From Bacteroidetes/Chlorobi group bacterium ChocPot_Mid (GTDB lineage Bacteria; Bacteroidota; Ignavibacteria; Kapaibacteriales; UBA2268), in NCBI GenBank assembly GCA_003731675.1, contig RCNQ01000287.1, positions 1 to 6,533 of the forward strand: 6,533 nucleotides of DNA, written 5' to 3'. Positions within the stretch are counted from its first letter, which is position 1. Every line of letters starts with the position of its first letter. The notes below the pieces were generated by a model. It had not been told where the DNA came from. It worked only from the letters and a program-made list of their open reading frames with translations, and did no database searches. The position numbers were made by a program, and so were the translations under genes. Positions 1-6,533 of the stretch are shown one piece after another.

Positions 1-2
1 AT

Positions 3-2675
3 ATTCCTACAAAATCAGCACTAATCAGAATTCGTCAAAGCTTTAGTGCAACACAACCTACATTACTAAAAATTGACAACACACCCGTTAGTAAACTCGC
101 TTTCAATTATGATGGTTCAGTCCTGCTTGCCGCAAACGATGCCGGAACAATTACAGCATGGAATACAGTAACAGAAAAATCTATCAAAAATTTTAATTTA
201 ACTCAACCAAATTACCCTGCTACACAAATAAGGGTGACAGGAATGGCTTTTACTCGGTCCGATTCTATATTTGCAATAGCTTTCTACTGGTTGAATGATT
301 ATCCAAGGAAAGATTCTATCGCTTTTTTTAATTATTCTCAAGAATTCCCTTTCCTTAGAACTGCAATCGAACAAGGTTTTAACACTAAAAATGCAAGATT
401 CGACAACAAAAAACAATTTATTGCTTTTATTCCTGATATTGGAATGAAAGTAAAAATATACTCGGCAAATGATGGCACATTTATTAAAGACCTCGCATTT
501 GATAAGCCAATAACATCTTTTGTTTTTAACCGAGACCTTGACCAAGCTGCAGTTTCCTTGATGGATGGGACTATAAAAATACTACATCTGCCTGATTTTA
601 CAGTTACAGATTCGATTGATTATTCTGACTTCCCTTTGATTTTAGATATGTCAGTCGCATCCAACGGTAAGTTTATCGCATTGGCAAGTAAAGCTCCTTA
701 CATTACAATGTTTTCAGACAACAGAAATGACATCTGCGTTGTAAACATTCCATCGAAGCAAGTGATTCGTAGATTAAGGCGAACTGCTTCTGATCCTGTT
801 GGATTAGAATTCAGTCCTATTTCCACCAAACTGCTTGTAGGGTCTTTAGCTGACCCCCAAATTTCTTATTGGGACCTTCCTGTTGATGTTAGTTTTAATT
901 CATTCAAAGGTCATACTGGAAAACTAACTGACTTTGCATTTTCTCCGAGAGGTTCGATGATAGCAACATCATCTGCTTCTTCTGATAATTTGTATTTAAG
1001 GAGATTCTCATACGCTGAATCCGATGAAAGCGATTCAAGTTTCACTATTATTACTCCATCTGTAAATATTGTTGATTTACAGCTTACTCCGGCATTTATT
1101 TCGGAAACTGTTAGTTACAATTTACCTGCCGCTATTTGTGTAAAATCTGATAGTCCTGTCCCTCTTTCTATTGATTCAGTAGGGCTAAAAAACGGTATTC
1201 ACTTTTCATTAAAATCTCCATTACCTAAAGACACAAATATTTTTGCAGGACAATGTATCCAAATTAATCTGAATTATACACCTCTGGATACAGGAGAAAT
1301 ATCTGATTCCGTGATTATTTATTCCTGTGGTTCATCTTATTATCTTCCTATTCATTCTCGTGGTAAAATGAGAAACATTAGATTGCTAAGTAAAAAATTT
1401 ATGTTTGACCCGACATGTGTTGGAAGTGCAGTAGAAAAAACATTTGCGATTGCGATAAATGATGACCCAGTACCATTAACAATCAACAAGCATGAGTTTA
1501 TACAGGAAGAATATAACCCATTTATATCCTTAACTAATCGCGATATGGTATATCAGCCAGGAGACACAATCTTTGCATCAATAAAATTTGAACCATTAAG
1601 ACTTGGAATTCAGACACGTAAACTGCTTATTACACATTCAAATTTATCGAAATTCTCTTTCCAGATTGACATTAGTGGTGAAGGTATTGGTACTAATTAT
1701 GAATTAAGCCATTATGACCTTAGGTTTATTCCAGAAATATTAACGAGAAATGTCGCCATTATCAATAATTCTGACAATACTATCTTTATTTATGATACAA
1801 TTATTGACCCAATCGGTTACTTTTCAGTCAAATCACAATTACCAATAAATATTAAACCACACTCAGAATCTGAAATAATAATTTCCTGGAACAGTTGGTT
1901 GGGAGAACCCCCGTCAGATGTTAATCTAAAATTAATTGCTGGTCCCTGTGCCGCAGAAAAAAATATTACTTTAGGATTATACAAAGGTTCCTCAAATATT
2001 ACTATTCCTGATGTCTTCGCTGACCCAAAGGATAAAACAACTATAAACATAGATTTCATTAATGATGAAAATCACCCTTACAATGGTCAAAGATTTTTTG
2101 AAGCAGAAATAACGATGAACCCAAGACTATTCCTGCCTCAAAATGTGACAAGCAAATATGGTAATGGATTTCTTATCAGAAATGATATCCTGAATGACAG
2201 AAGAATTATAGGTTTCAGAGTTGAAGGTGATTTCCCGACAAGTGGCAGACTCGCTGAAATTCATGGCATCGCTGGGCTTGCTGAGATTGATACCTCTCAT
2301 ATAAGGTTCAACAAATCGCAATTATTGTGGGGTAAATCAGTAAGCACCAAAACATCACCTTCGATTTTCAATTTAATAAATATTTGCGGAAGCAGATTAG
2401 TAATTCACGGTAATAAAATATCCAACCTTGAAATATCACCAAACCCAGCTAATGGTGAAATAAATATTGAATATTTTACAACTGCAAGCGGTTCAGCTAT
2501 CATTGAAGTTCTAAATAATTTGGGTGAGATAATTTATAAATCAGAAAATATTTCTATCTCGGAAGGAATTAATAATAATTTCCTAAATCTTTCGCATTTA
2601 AGAACAGGAACATATAATCTGCTAATTAAATTCGAAGACTCATTTGTCATTGCCAAGTTACTAATCCTTTACTAA
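3..2675 (+). CDS. Secreted WD40-like propeller / ASH / cohesin-like protein with T9SS sorting domain (5'-partial)
   Basis: The frame is open from position 3 with no stop and no convincing start, so this is the last 890 residues of a longer protein. The GTG at 234 is not a real start: the 77 codons before it encode a good WD40 blade (PVSKLAFNYDGSVLLAAND, then TAWN). Residues about 29-336 contain seven WD40-like blades; the last has KGHTGKLTDFAFSPRGS and the sixth ends YWDLP, so a whole beta-propeller is likely. Three ASH/choice-of-anchor D-like beta-sandwiches follow (about 348-453, 457-562, 564-659); the second closes with ISGEGIG, a typical end of such domains. Residues about 662-800 look like a cohesin-type module (NITIPDVFADPKDKTTINID). 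Residues about 807-890 are a T9SS type A sorting domain (ISPNPANGEINIEY, then LRTGTYNLLIKF). By family knowledge the protein is exported by the Sec system, then moved across the outer membrane by the T9SS and released or anchored at the surface. Binding or scaffolding is the inferred role; no catalytic motif is visible and the ligand is unknown. The signal peptide must lie upstream of the window. Confidence 0.88.
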   Translation: MPTKSALIRIRQSFSATQPTLLKIDNTPVSKLAFNYDGSVLLAANDAGTITAWNTVTEKSIKNFNLTQPNYPATQIRVTGMAFTRSDSIFAIAFYWLNDYPRKDSIAFFNYSQEFPFLRTAIEQGFNTKNARFDNKKQFIAFIPDIGMKVKIYSANDGTFIKDLAFDKPITSFVFNRDLDQAAVSLMDGTIKILHLPDFTVTDSIDYSDFPLILDMSVASNGKFIALASKAPYITMFSDNRNDICVVNIPSKQVIRRLRRTASDPVGLEFSPISTKLLVGSLADPQISYWDLPVDVSFNSFKGHTGKLTDFAFSPRGSMIATSSASSDNLYLRRFSYAESDESDSSFTIITPSVNIVDLQLTPAFISETVSYNLPAAICVKSDSPVPLSIDSVGLKNGIHFSLKSPLPKDTNIFAGQCIQINLNYTPLDTGEISDSVIIYSCGSSYYLPIHSRGKMRNIRLLSKKFMFDPTCVGSAVEKTFAIAINDDPVPLTINKHEFIQEEYNPFISLTNRDMVYQPGDTIFASIKFEPLRLGIQTRKLLITHSNLSKFSFQIDISGEGIGTNYELSHYDLRFIPEILTRNVAIINNSDNTIFIYDTIIDPIGYFSVKSQLPINIKPHSESEIIISWNSWLGEPPSDVNLKLIAGPCAAEKNITLGLYKGSSNITIPDVFADPKDKTTINIDFINDENHPYNGQRFFEAEITMNPRLFLPQNVTSKYGNGFLIRNDILNDRRIIGFRVEGDFPTSGRLAEIHGIAGLAEIDTSHIRFNKSQLLWGKSVSTKTSPSIFNLINICGSRLVIHGNKISNLEISPNPANGEINIEYFTTASGSAIIEVLNNLGEIIYKSENISISEGINNNFLNLSHLRTGTYNLLIKFEDSFVIAKLLILY

Positions 2676-2705
2676 TATTGTTCCTGTTTATTACAGAATT
2701 TTTAA

Positions 2706-4100
2706 ATGGCGAAAATCAATTATATTTTTAAGGAAATTGGAGAATCACTTTCAGGAAAAGAAAGAGATTATACCAAAGAAAACTTAAAAAGAGCGATATT
2801 CCTTCTATCAATTCCTATGATACTGGAAATGGCAATGGAATCAATTTTTGCCATTGCTGATATTTACTTTGTATCAAAAATAAGTCCTGAGGCAGTCGCT
2901 ACTGTCGGATTAACAGAATCATTGATGACAATCGTTTATTCAATATCATTTGGGTTATCAGTCGCCGCATCAGCAATAATATCTCGCAGAATCGGAGAAA
3001 ATAACAAGGAAAAAGCTTCAAAAACTGCAGTACAAGCAATATTTTCTGGGGTTTTTGTATCAATAATAATCGGTTTACCGGGATTACTTTTTGCTTCTGA
3101 AATATTACGTTTCATCGGTGCTTCAGAAAACGTAATATTTAATTACTCAGGTTATGCTTCAATTATGTTTGGTTCTAACATAGTAATTACTTTATTATTT
3201 ATTATAAACGGGATTTTTAGAAGTGCAGGAGACCCTGCAATTTCTATGCGGGTATTATGGGTTTCAAATGTAATTAATATAATTCTTGACCCTATACTAA
3301 TTTTCGGTTGGTGGATTTTCCCCCAGATGGGAATTGAAGGTGCCGCTACTGCAACCGCAATTGGAAGAGGAGTTGGAGTAATTTATCAATTTTATATACT
3401 CTTTAAAAGGAAAAGCAGAATAAACTTAAATCTGAAAATGTTTAAATTGGATTTCGAAATAATTAAGAAAATTTTTCGCTTATCTGTTGGTTCAATCGGA
3501 CAAAATATCATTTCAACTTCAAGTTGGATAGGACTTATGGCAATACTGGCTACTTTTGGAAGTCTTTCAGTTGCAGGATATACAATCGCGATAAGAATAA
3601 TTATTTTTTCACTTTTACCATCTTGGGGTATCAGCAATGCGGCAGGTACTCTGGTTGGTCAAAATCTCGGAGCTGAACAACCTGACAGAGCAGAAAAATC
3701 TGTCTGGATTACCGGAAAATATAACCTGATTGTGCTTGGGATTATAGGAATAATTTATATCCTCATACCAGATTTTTGGATTTCTCTGCTGACTTCAGAT
3801 AAGGAAGTAATCCAAAAAGGTGCAGAAGCACTAAGGATTGTCAGTTATGGTTTCCTTGCTTATGGTTATGGGATGGTTGTCCTTCACGCTTTCAACGGTG
3901 CTGGTGATACAACCACACCAACAAAAATAAACATTATTTGCTTTTGGTTTGTTGAGATTCCTTTAGCTTATTTACTATCAAAGATTTTAAATTTTGGAGA
4001 ACAGGGAGTATTCTATTCAATAGTCATAGCTGAAACATGCCTGACAATAATATCAATAATAATTTTCAAAAAAGGTAAATGGAAAATAAAAATAGTATAA
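2706..4100 (+). CDS. MATE-family multidrug/toxin efflux transporter
   Basis: This is a complete 464-residue inner-membrane protein, the usual length for the MATE (NorM/DinF/MepA) family. These carriers expel cationic drugs, dyes or metabolites in exchange for Na+ or H+. About 12 membrane helices fall in two pseudo-symmetric lobes: roughly residues 31-55, 66-92, 107-130, 146-171, 183-203 and 209-234, then six more from about 260 to 455. The internal repeat is visible: IISRRIGENNKEKA after helix 2 matches GTLVGQNLGAEQPDRAE after helix 8, and RSAGDP (172-177) matches NGAGDTTTP (397-405). Other family hallmarks are SIPMILEMAMESIFAIADIY (35-54) and NIILDPILIFGWW (191-203). ATG 2706 is chosen because the next Met (residue 38) lies inside helix 1. 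There is no clear Shine-Dalgarno sequence. The gene starts 30 bases after the preceding stop with no terminator between them, so co-transcription is possible but the functions look unrelated. Substrate and coupling ion cannot be read from the sequence. Confidence 0.95.
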   Translation: MAKINYIFKEIGESLSGKERDYTKENLKRAIFLLSIPMILEMAMESIFAIADIYFVSKISPEAVATVGLTESLMTIVYSISFGLSVAASAIISRRIGENNKEKASKTAVQAIFSGVFVSIIIGLPGLLFASEILRFIGASENVIFNYSGYASIMFGSNIVITLLFIINGIFRSAGDPAISMRVLWVSNVINIILDPILIFGWWIFPQMGIEGAATATAIGRGVGVIYQFYILFKRKSRINLNLKMFKLDFEIIKKIFRLSVGSIGQNIISTSSWIGLMAILATFGSLSVAGYTIAIRIIIFSLLPSWGISNAAGTLVGQNLGAEQPDRAEKSVWITGKYNLIVLGIIGIIYILIPDFWISLLTSDKEVIQKGAEALRIVSYGFLAYGYGMVVLHAFNGAGDTTTPTKINIICFWFVEIPLAYLLSKILNFGEQGVFYSIVIAETCLTIISIIIFKKGKWKIKIV

Positions 4101-4116
4101 ATACACTTGAACGAAA

Positions 4117-4632
4117 TTAATTATTAGTTATATCCCTCCACTGTTGTATTTTCCATGGAGCATTGTCACTTGCTTTAACTAAAGTAAAATTAGCTTTCCC
4201 CTGCAATTTAAATCTGTCATCAGGATTAAACATAACATCAAGCGCATAACTTCTTGTAATTATCATTTTCAAACTATCACTAATCGAAAGACTAATTTCA
4301 TTCCATATTAGTTCTAATCTCTGTGCCGCATTGAATAATCTGCTGGTTGTAATCATATCAATATCTCTACCCCAAGACTCATTTACCACGGGATCCCTGT
4401 CATAATTAGTATATGTAAATACAAAATCATCCGTTAGCAAATTACCATACACAACTGTATCTTTCATCTTGTAGGCATAAGCAAAGTTCGAGAATAATCC
4501 ATCTATTGTTGTCTGGTCAGTTACTGAACCTTTGCCTTCATCGTAATCTACCAACTTCGGTGCAAACGGATTAGTACATCCAATCAAAAACATTATGAAA
4601 ATAATAATACAATATTTTATTGCTCTTAACAT
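4117..4632 (-). CDS. Small lipoprotein with NTF2-like domain
   Basis: A 171-residue protein whose N-terminus (basic residues, hydrophobic stretch 7-17, lipobox LIGC with Cys19) is a lipoprotein signal peptide; the mature protein should begin CTNPFAPKL. There is no acidic residue right after the Cys and no clear Bacteroidota surface-export signal, so a periplasm-facing location is the simpler reading. Residues about 40-168 have the pattern of the NTF2/SnoaL-like cone fold: a first helix (TTIDGLFSNFAYAYKMKDT), then LLTDDFVFTYTNYDRD, SWGRDIDMITTSRLFNAA, and strands ending WKIQQWRDI. Such domains may bind small ligands or act as enzymes; no definite catalytic set is visible, so no activity is assigned. 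The ATG is 4 bases after the stop of the upstream minus-strand gene, which points to co-transcription and probably coupled translation. No Shine-Dalgarno sequence is seen. The fold is inferred from sequence pattern only; the lipoprotein call is firmer. Confidence 0.85.
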   Translation of the reverse strand: MLRAIKYCIIIFIMFLIGCTNPFAPKLVDYDEGKGSVTDQTTIDGLFSNFAYAYKMKDTVVYGNLLTDDFVFTYTNYDRDPVVNESWGRDIDMITTSRLFNAAQRLELIWNEISLSISDSLKMIITRSYALDVMFNPDDRFKLQGKANFTLVKASDNAPWKIQQWRDITNN

Positions 4633-4636
4633 ATAA

Positions 4637-5632
4637 TTAAAAATAAAATTGATTAGGCTTTTTTAAACCAAATTTATTGATAATGTCCTGAGCAAATCTA
4701 TCAAAGGACATCTTGGTCATCATCACATAACCATTTTTCACATCACCAATTTCTCTGACAAAGTCACCTGGAAATGACTCAGTCTCGAAATAATACACTT
4801 CTTTGGTACCTGGTATGGTAAACTTAAATTTGAAATCAATAGCTATTCCCATCAAATATGCTACAAATTTATTATAACGCCAATACTCCCACAAAGCTGG
4901 TGTTTTAATGTTTTCTATTGAAGATTCTTCATTCTTGATTTTATAAAAAATATCAATCCTTAAATCTGCACTTTTGCTTGTATCATCTGTAATAACTTCT
5001 ATAAAATTTTCACTCAAAACTTTTTCAAAACTCTTTTTTAAAGCTTGTTTAACAATCTCCTCAAGACTTTTAATATGCCCCATACTATAAACGTTTGTTA
5101 ATGGTAATAAATTAGGACCAAGTGGCGGAGAGCCAGGTGTCTTTTTGATATCATTTATTAATGCATTTTGAGATTCTTTATCATAATTTTTAAATTCTTT
5201 TAAAACTACGTCACCTATAAGATTCAAATGAACTTTTTTTGTATAATTATCCCTAAGATAATACAAAAGACTTGTAAAAAACTTTACTGCTTTGGGATCA
5301 GCTCCCGGAGTTGATTTAATATGCTTTATATATCTCTCAATCTCTCTGAACCAAATGGCATCATATTTATTCTTGACTTCATCTATGTATTTACTATTTC
5401 TATATTGATTTATAAAATTTCTTGACTTTTCGATATCATCTGTAATTGATAATTCATGGAATTTAACACTTTCAGTAAAAAAACCATTGGGATGTTCTTT
5501 ATAATAGTTTTCAATTAAATTTAAATTTTTACTATTTATAACTTCTAAATAATCAAAATATTCATCAAAGAAGAATATGTATGATAAAACCAATAAAATT
5601 ACTACAATTAAAGAAATAACTATTTTTTTCAT
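4637..5632 (-). CDS. Membrane-anchored periplasmic protein of unknown function
   Basis: A 331-residue protein I do not recognise. It begins MKKIVISLIVVILLVLSYIF, a two-lysine start and a hydrophobic helix (about 4-22) followed by FFDEYFDYLE, with no lipobox and no obvious signal peptidase I site, so an N-in inner-membrane anchor with a periplasmic domain is most likely. Residues about 36-100 hold two similar helical hairpins: LIENYYKEHPNGFFTESVKF and NFINQYRNSKYIDEVKNKY, resembling the TPR-like Y..eyPnGkY..eA repeats of BamD-type proteins. Residues 101-200 are charged and mostly helical, with a Pro/Gly-rich link (KKTPGSPPLGPNLLP, 163-177). The C-terminal part (about 205-325) looks like an alpha/beta domain: FIEVITDD, ADLRIDIFYKI, IAIDFKFKFTIPGTKEVYYF, then a last helix SFDRFAQDIINKFGL. 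The ATG at 5632 is the only sensible start, as it opens the anchor helix. It lies directly upstream of the NTF2-like lipoprotein gene, so both probably act in the envelope. The function is unknown. Confidence 0.82.
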   Translation of the reverse strand: MKKIVISLIVVILLVLSYIFFFDEYFDYLEVINSKNLNLIENYYKEHPNGFFTESVKFHELSITDDIEKSRNFINQYRNSKYIDEVKNKYDAIWFREIERYIKHIKSTPGADPKAVKFFTSLLYYLRDNYTKKVHLNLIGDVVLKEFKNYDKESQNALINDIKKTPGSPPLGPNLLPLTNVYSMGHIKSLEEIVKQALKKSFEKVLSENFIEVITDDTSKSADLRIDIFYKIKNEESSIENIKTPALWEYWRYNKFVAYLMGIAIDFKFKFTIPGTKEVYYFETESFPGDFVREIGDVKNGYVMMTKMSFDRFAQDIINKFGLKKPNQFYF

Positions 5633-5648
5633 TTAAACAATACTAAAT

Positions 5649-5678
5649 TTTATATTAACGTTTATAGTTATATATCAA
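5649..5678 (-). promoter_or_regulatory. Possible promoter for the membrane-anchored protein and lipoprotein pair
   Basis: On the minus strand TTGATA (5678-5673) and TATAAA (5654-5649) are 18 bases apart, each one base from the sigma-70 consensus boxes. Transcription would start near 5642, about 10 bases before the ATG at 5632. The dyad overlaps the -35 box and spacer, as an operator would. Caution is needed: the stretch is nearly all A/T, chance matches are easy, and Bacteroidota often use a different consensus (TTG / TAnnTTTG); a near match TAGTATTG lies at 5644-5637 but is too close to the ATG unless the message is leaderless. Confidence 0.27.
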
Positions 5679-5685
5679 CGTTAAT
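5654..5685. repeat. 13-bp inverted repeat in the intergenic region (operator-like dyad or weak hairpin)
   Basis: The arms are ATTAACGTTTATA (5654-5666) and TATCAACGTTAAT (5673-5685), separated by 6 bases; 12 of 13 positions pair. Each arm contains the palindrome AACGTT, and the two copies are spaced 20 bp apart, about two helical turns. It lies 23 bases after the stop of the secreted-protein gene and 21 bases before the start of the membrane-anchored gene. On the minus strand it is followed by ATAAAATTTAG rather than a T-run, so it is not a standard intrinsic terminator. A protein-binding operator or a weak hairpin are the likely readings; the repeat itself is certain, its role is not. Confidence 0.6.
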
Positions 5686-5708
5686 TCATAATTACTATTT
5701 TAAATTAT

Positions 5709-6533
5709 CTATTTTAAAATTAAAAACTTCCTGTTTTCAATTATACAACCTGACCTGATTTCTAAAAAGTATACTCCGTTTTCTAAGCCAAAAACTGGTA
5801 CTGTTAATAGTTCTTTACTAACTGTATTTCGGTTATCATAACACATTCTCTCATTACCGTAAACATCACAGATTCTAATAAAATAATTATCTTCATCTTT
5901 CGCTTTAATTTTTTTCTCACTGTCAAATAACCTTATATACAACATATCTGAACAAGGATTTGGATAAGTTTCAAAAAAGAAACTTTGTTTTCCAATTAAT
6001 TCTTCAACTGATATTGGTGGTATAGCGAAACCTGATATTTTGATTATTGCATCTTCAGCATCACTTTTGATTATTATTTCAGCTTCGTGTAATCCGACTT
6101 CCTTTGGTGAAAAGCTCATACTGACTTCGGAAACAGTCCCTGGCAGAATATCAGAAGAAATTATTTCATTCAAAATGAAATCTGCAGGTGAAGTCAATCC
6201 TTTTAACTCTACCTTGTTTAATTTGAAAATCACATTACCTGAATTCTGATATCTTATTTTTAATTCCTTCGTACTACCTACCTCTACAGTGTCAAATTTA
6301 ACTAATGTGTCCCCAACAAAACTAATCTTTTTAACAGCATTTGTACCTGTGCCTGTCAAATTTACTTTCTGAATTTTTATATCAGCGTTACTGTAGATAA
6401 CCAGTTCTGCCTGACGTAAGCCCTCCTTCAAAGGATTAAACTTCACTCTTAAAGTTTTGCTTTCATTAACAGCCATTTTCCCATTTACCGGAAATGTTAT
6501 TCTGAATTCCTCTTCATAAACACCATTGCCTAA
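5709..6533 (-). CDS. Secreted ASH-domain protein with T9SS sorting domain (5'-partial)
   Basis: The frame is open to the window edge at 6533, giving the C-terminal 274 residues of a larger protein. The Met encoded at 6476-6474 is inside an ASH domain and is not a real start: the 19 codons before it (LGNGVYEEEFRITFPVNGK) continue the same beta-sandwich. Residues 1 to about 66 are the end of one ASH/choice-of-anchor D domain, with the diagnostic LRVKFNPLKEGLRQAELVIY and closing VNLTGTGTN. Residues about 70-171 are a second complete one (FDTVEVGSTKELKIRYQNSG, then MSFSPKEVGLHEAEIIIKS). Residues about 186-274 are a T9SS type A sorting domain: FFFETYPNPCSDMLYIRL, CDVYGNE, LENGVYFLEIRSG and a terminal FLILK. 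By family knowledge the protein is exported by Sec, then across the outer membrane by the T9SS, with the sorting domain removed by a PorU-type peptidase. A surface or secreted structural role is inferred; the N-terminal functional part is not in the window. The sorting domain carries four cysteines and a charged insertion (about 206-216). Confidence 0.9.
   Translation of the reverse strand, partial: LGNGVYEEEFRITFPVNGKMAVNESKTLRVKFNPLKEGLRQAELVIYSNADIKIQKVNLTGTGTNAVKKISFVGDTLVKFDTVEVGSTKELKIRYQNSGNVIFKLNKVELKGLTSPADFILNEIISSDILPGTVSEVSMSFSPKEVGLHEAEIIIKSDAEDAIIKISGFAIPPISVEELIGKQSFFFETYPNPCSDMLYIRLFDSEKKIKAKDEDNYFIRICDVYGNERMCYDNRNTVSKELLTVPVFGLENGVYFLEIRSGCIIENRKFLILK

Noticed and set aside
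198..545. Minus-strand open frame of 115 codons opposite the first gene.
   Set aside because: It lies wholly opposite the WD40-like region, its translation is rich in Cys, Lys and Ser with no domain pattern, and the plus-strand frame is clearly the coding one.
1817..2321. Two minus-strand open frames (1817-2059 and 2127-2321) opposite the first gene.
   Set aside because: Both are opposite the ASH-like and cohesin-like coding regions and show no recognisable protein pattern.
3392..3637. Minus-strand open frame of 81 codons inside the MATE gene.
   Set aside because: It is the antisense shadow of strongly conserved MATE helices and has no signal of its own.
4079..4156. A perfect 10-bp inverted repeat (ATGGAAAATA at 4079-4088 and TATTTTCCAT at 4147-4156) spanning the convergent gene ends, considered as a bidirectional terminator.
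   Set aside because: The loop would be 58 bases with no T-run, and both arms are coding: each gene happens to encode Trp-Lys-Ile with the same codons, which explains the match.
5654..5685. The intergenic dyad considered as an intrinsic terminator for the minus-strand secreted-protein gene.
   Set aside because: The stem is almost all A/T with only two G-C pairs and one mismatch, and no T-run follows it on the minus strand, so it would be a weak terminator at best.
6040..6249. Plus-strand open frame of 69 codons opposite the second T9SS protein.
   Set aside because: The minus-strand frame encodes a clear ASH domain here; the plus-strand translation has no domain pattern.

Overview
The window is AT-rich bacterial DNA with five protein-coding genes and no RNA gene, insertion sequence or CRISPR array that I can see. 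The two outer genes both end in a type IX secretion (T9SS) C-terminal sorting domain and carry ASH-like (choice-of-anchor D) beta-sandwich domains. The T9SS occurs in the Bacteroidota/FCB group, and ASH-rich secreted proteins of this style are common in Ignavibacteria, Kapabacteria and related Chlorobi-like lineages. The starts lack clear AGGAGG-type ribosome binding sites, which also fits Bacteroidota-like translation. The exact lineage cannot be fixed from this window.

Layout: positions 3-2675 (+) hold the C-terminal 890 residues of a large secreted protein whose 5' end lies outside the window. In order it has a seven-bladed WD40-like propeller, three ASH-like domains, a cohesin-like module and a T9SS sorting domain. 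Thirty bases later, 2706-4100 (+) encodes a complete MATE-family multidrug/toxin efflux transporter. The remaining genes are on the minus strand and converge on the MATE gene with a 16-base gap. Read in their own direction they are: the C-terminal 274 residues of a second ASH/T9SS secreted protein (6533-5709, 5' end outside the window), a 76-base intergenic stretch with a near-perfect dyad and a possible promoter, a membrane-anchored periplasmic protein of unknown function (5632-4637), and, only 4 bases later, a small NTF2-like lipoprotein (4632-4117).

Functionally this is a cell-envelope neighbourhood: two cell-surface or secreted scaffold/recognition proteins, one inner-membrane exporter, one periplasmic membrane-anchored protein and one lipoprotein. 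The last two are very likely co-transcribed. Nothing shows that all five act in one pathway. Both terminal genes run off the window, so any start codon chosen inside them is artificial. I find no convincing novel defence, mobile or RNA system; the most unusual items are the propeller-plus-cohesin-like T9SS protein and the unrecognised tightly linked envelope gene pair.
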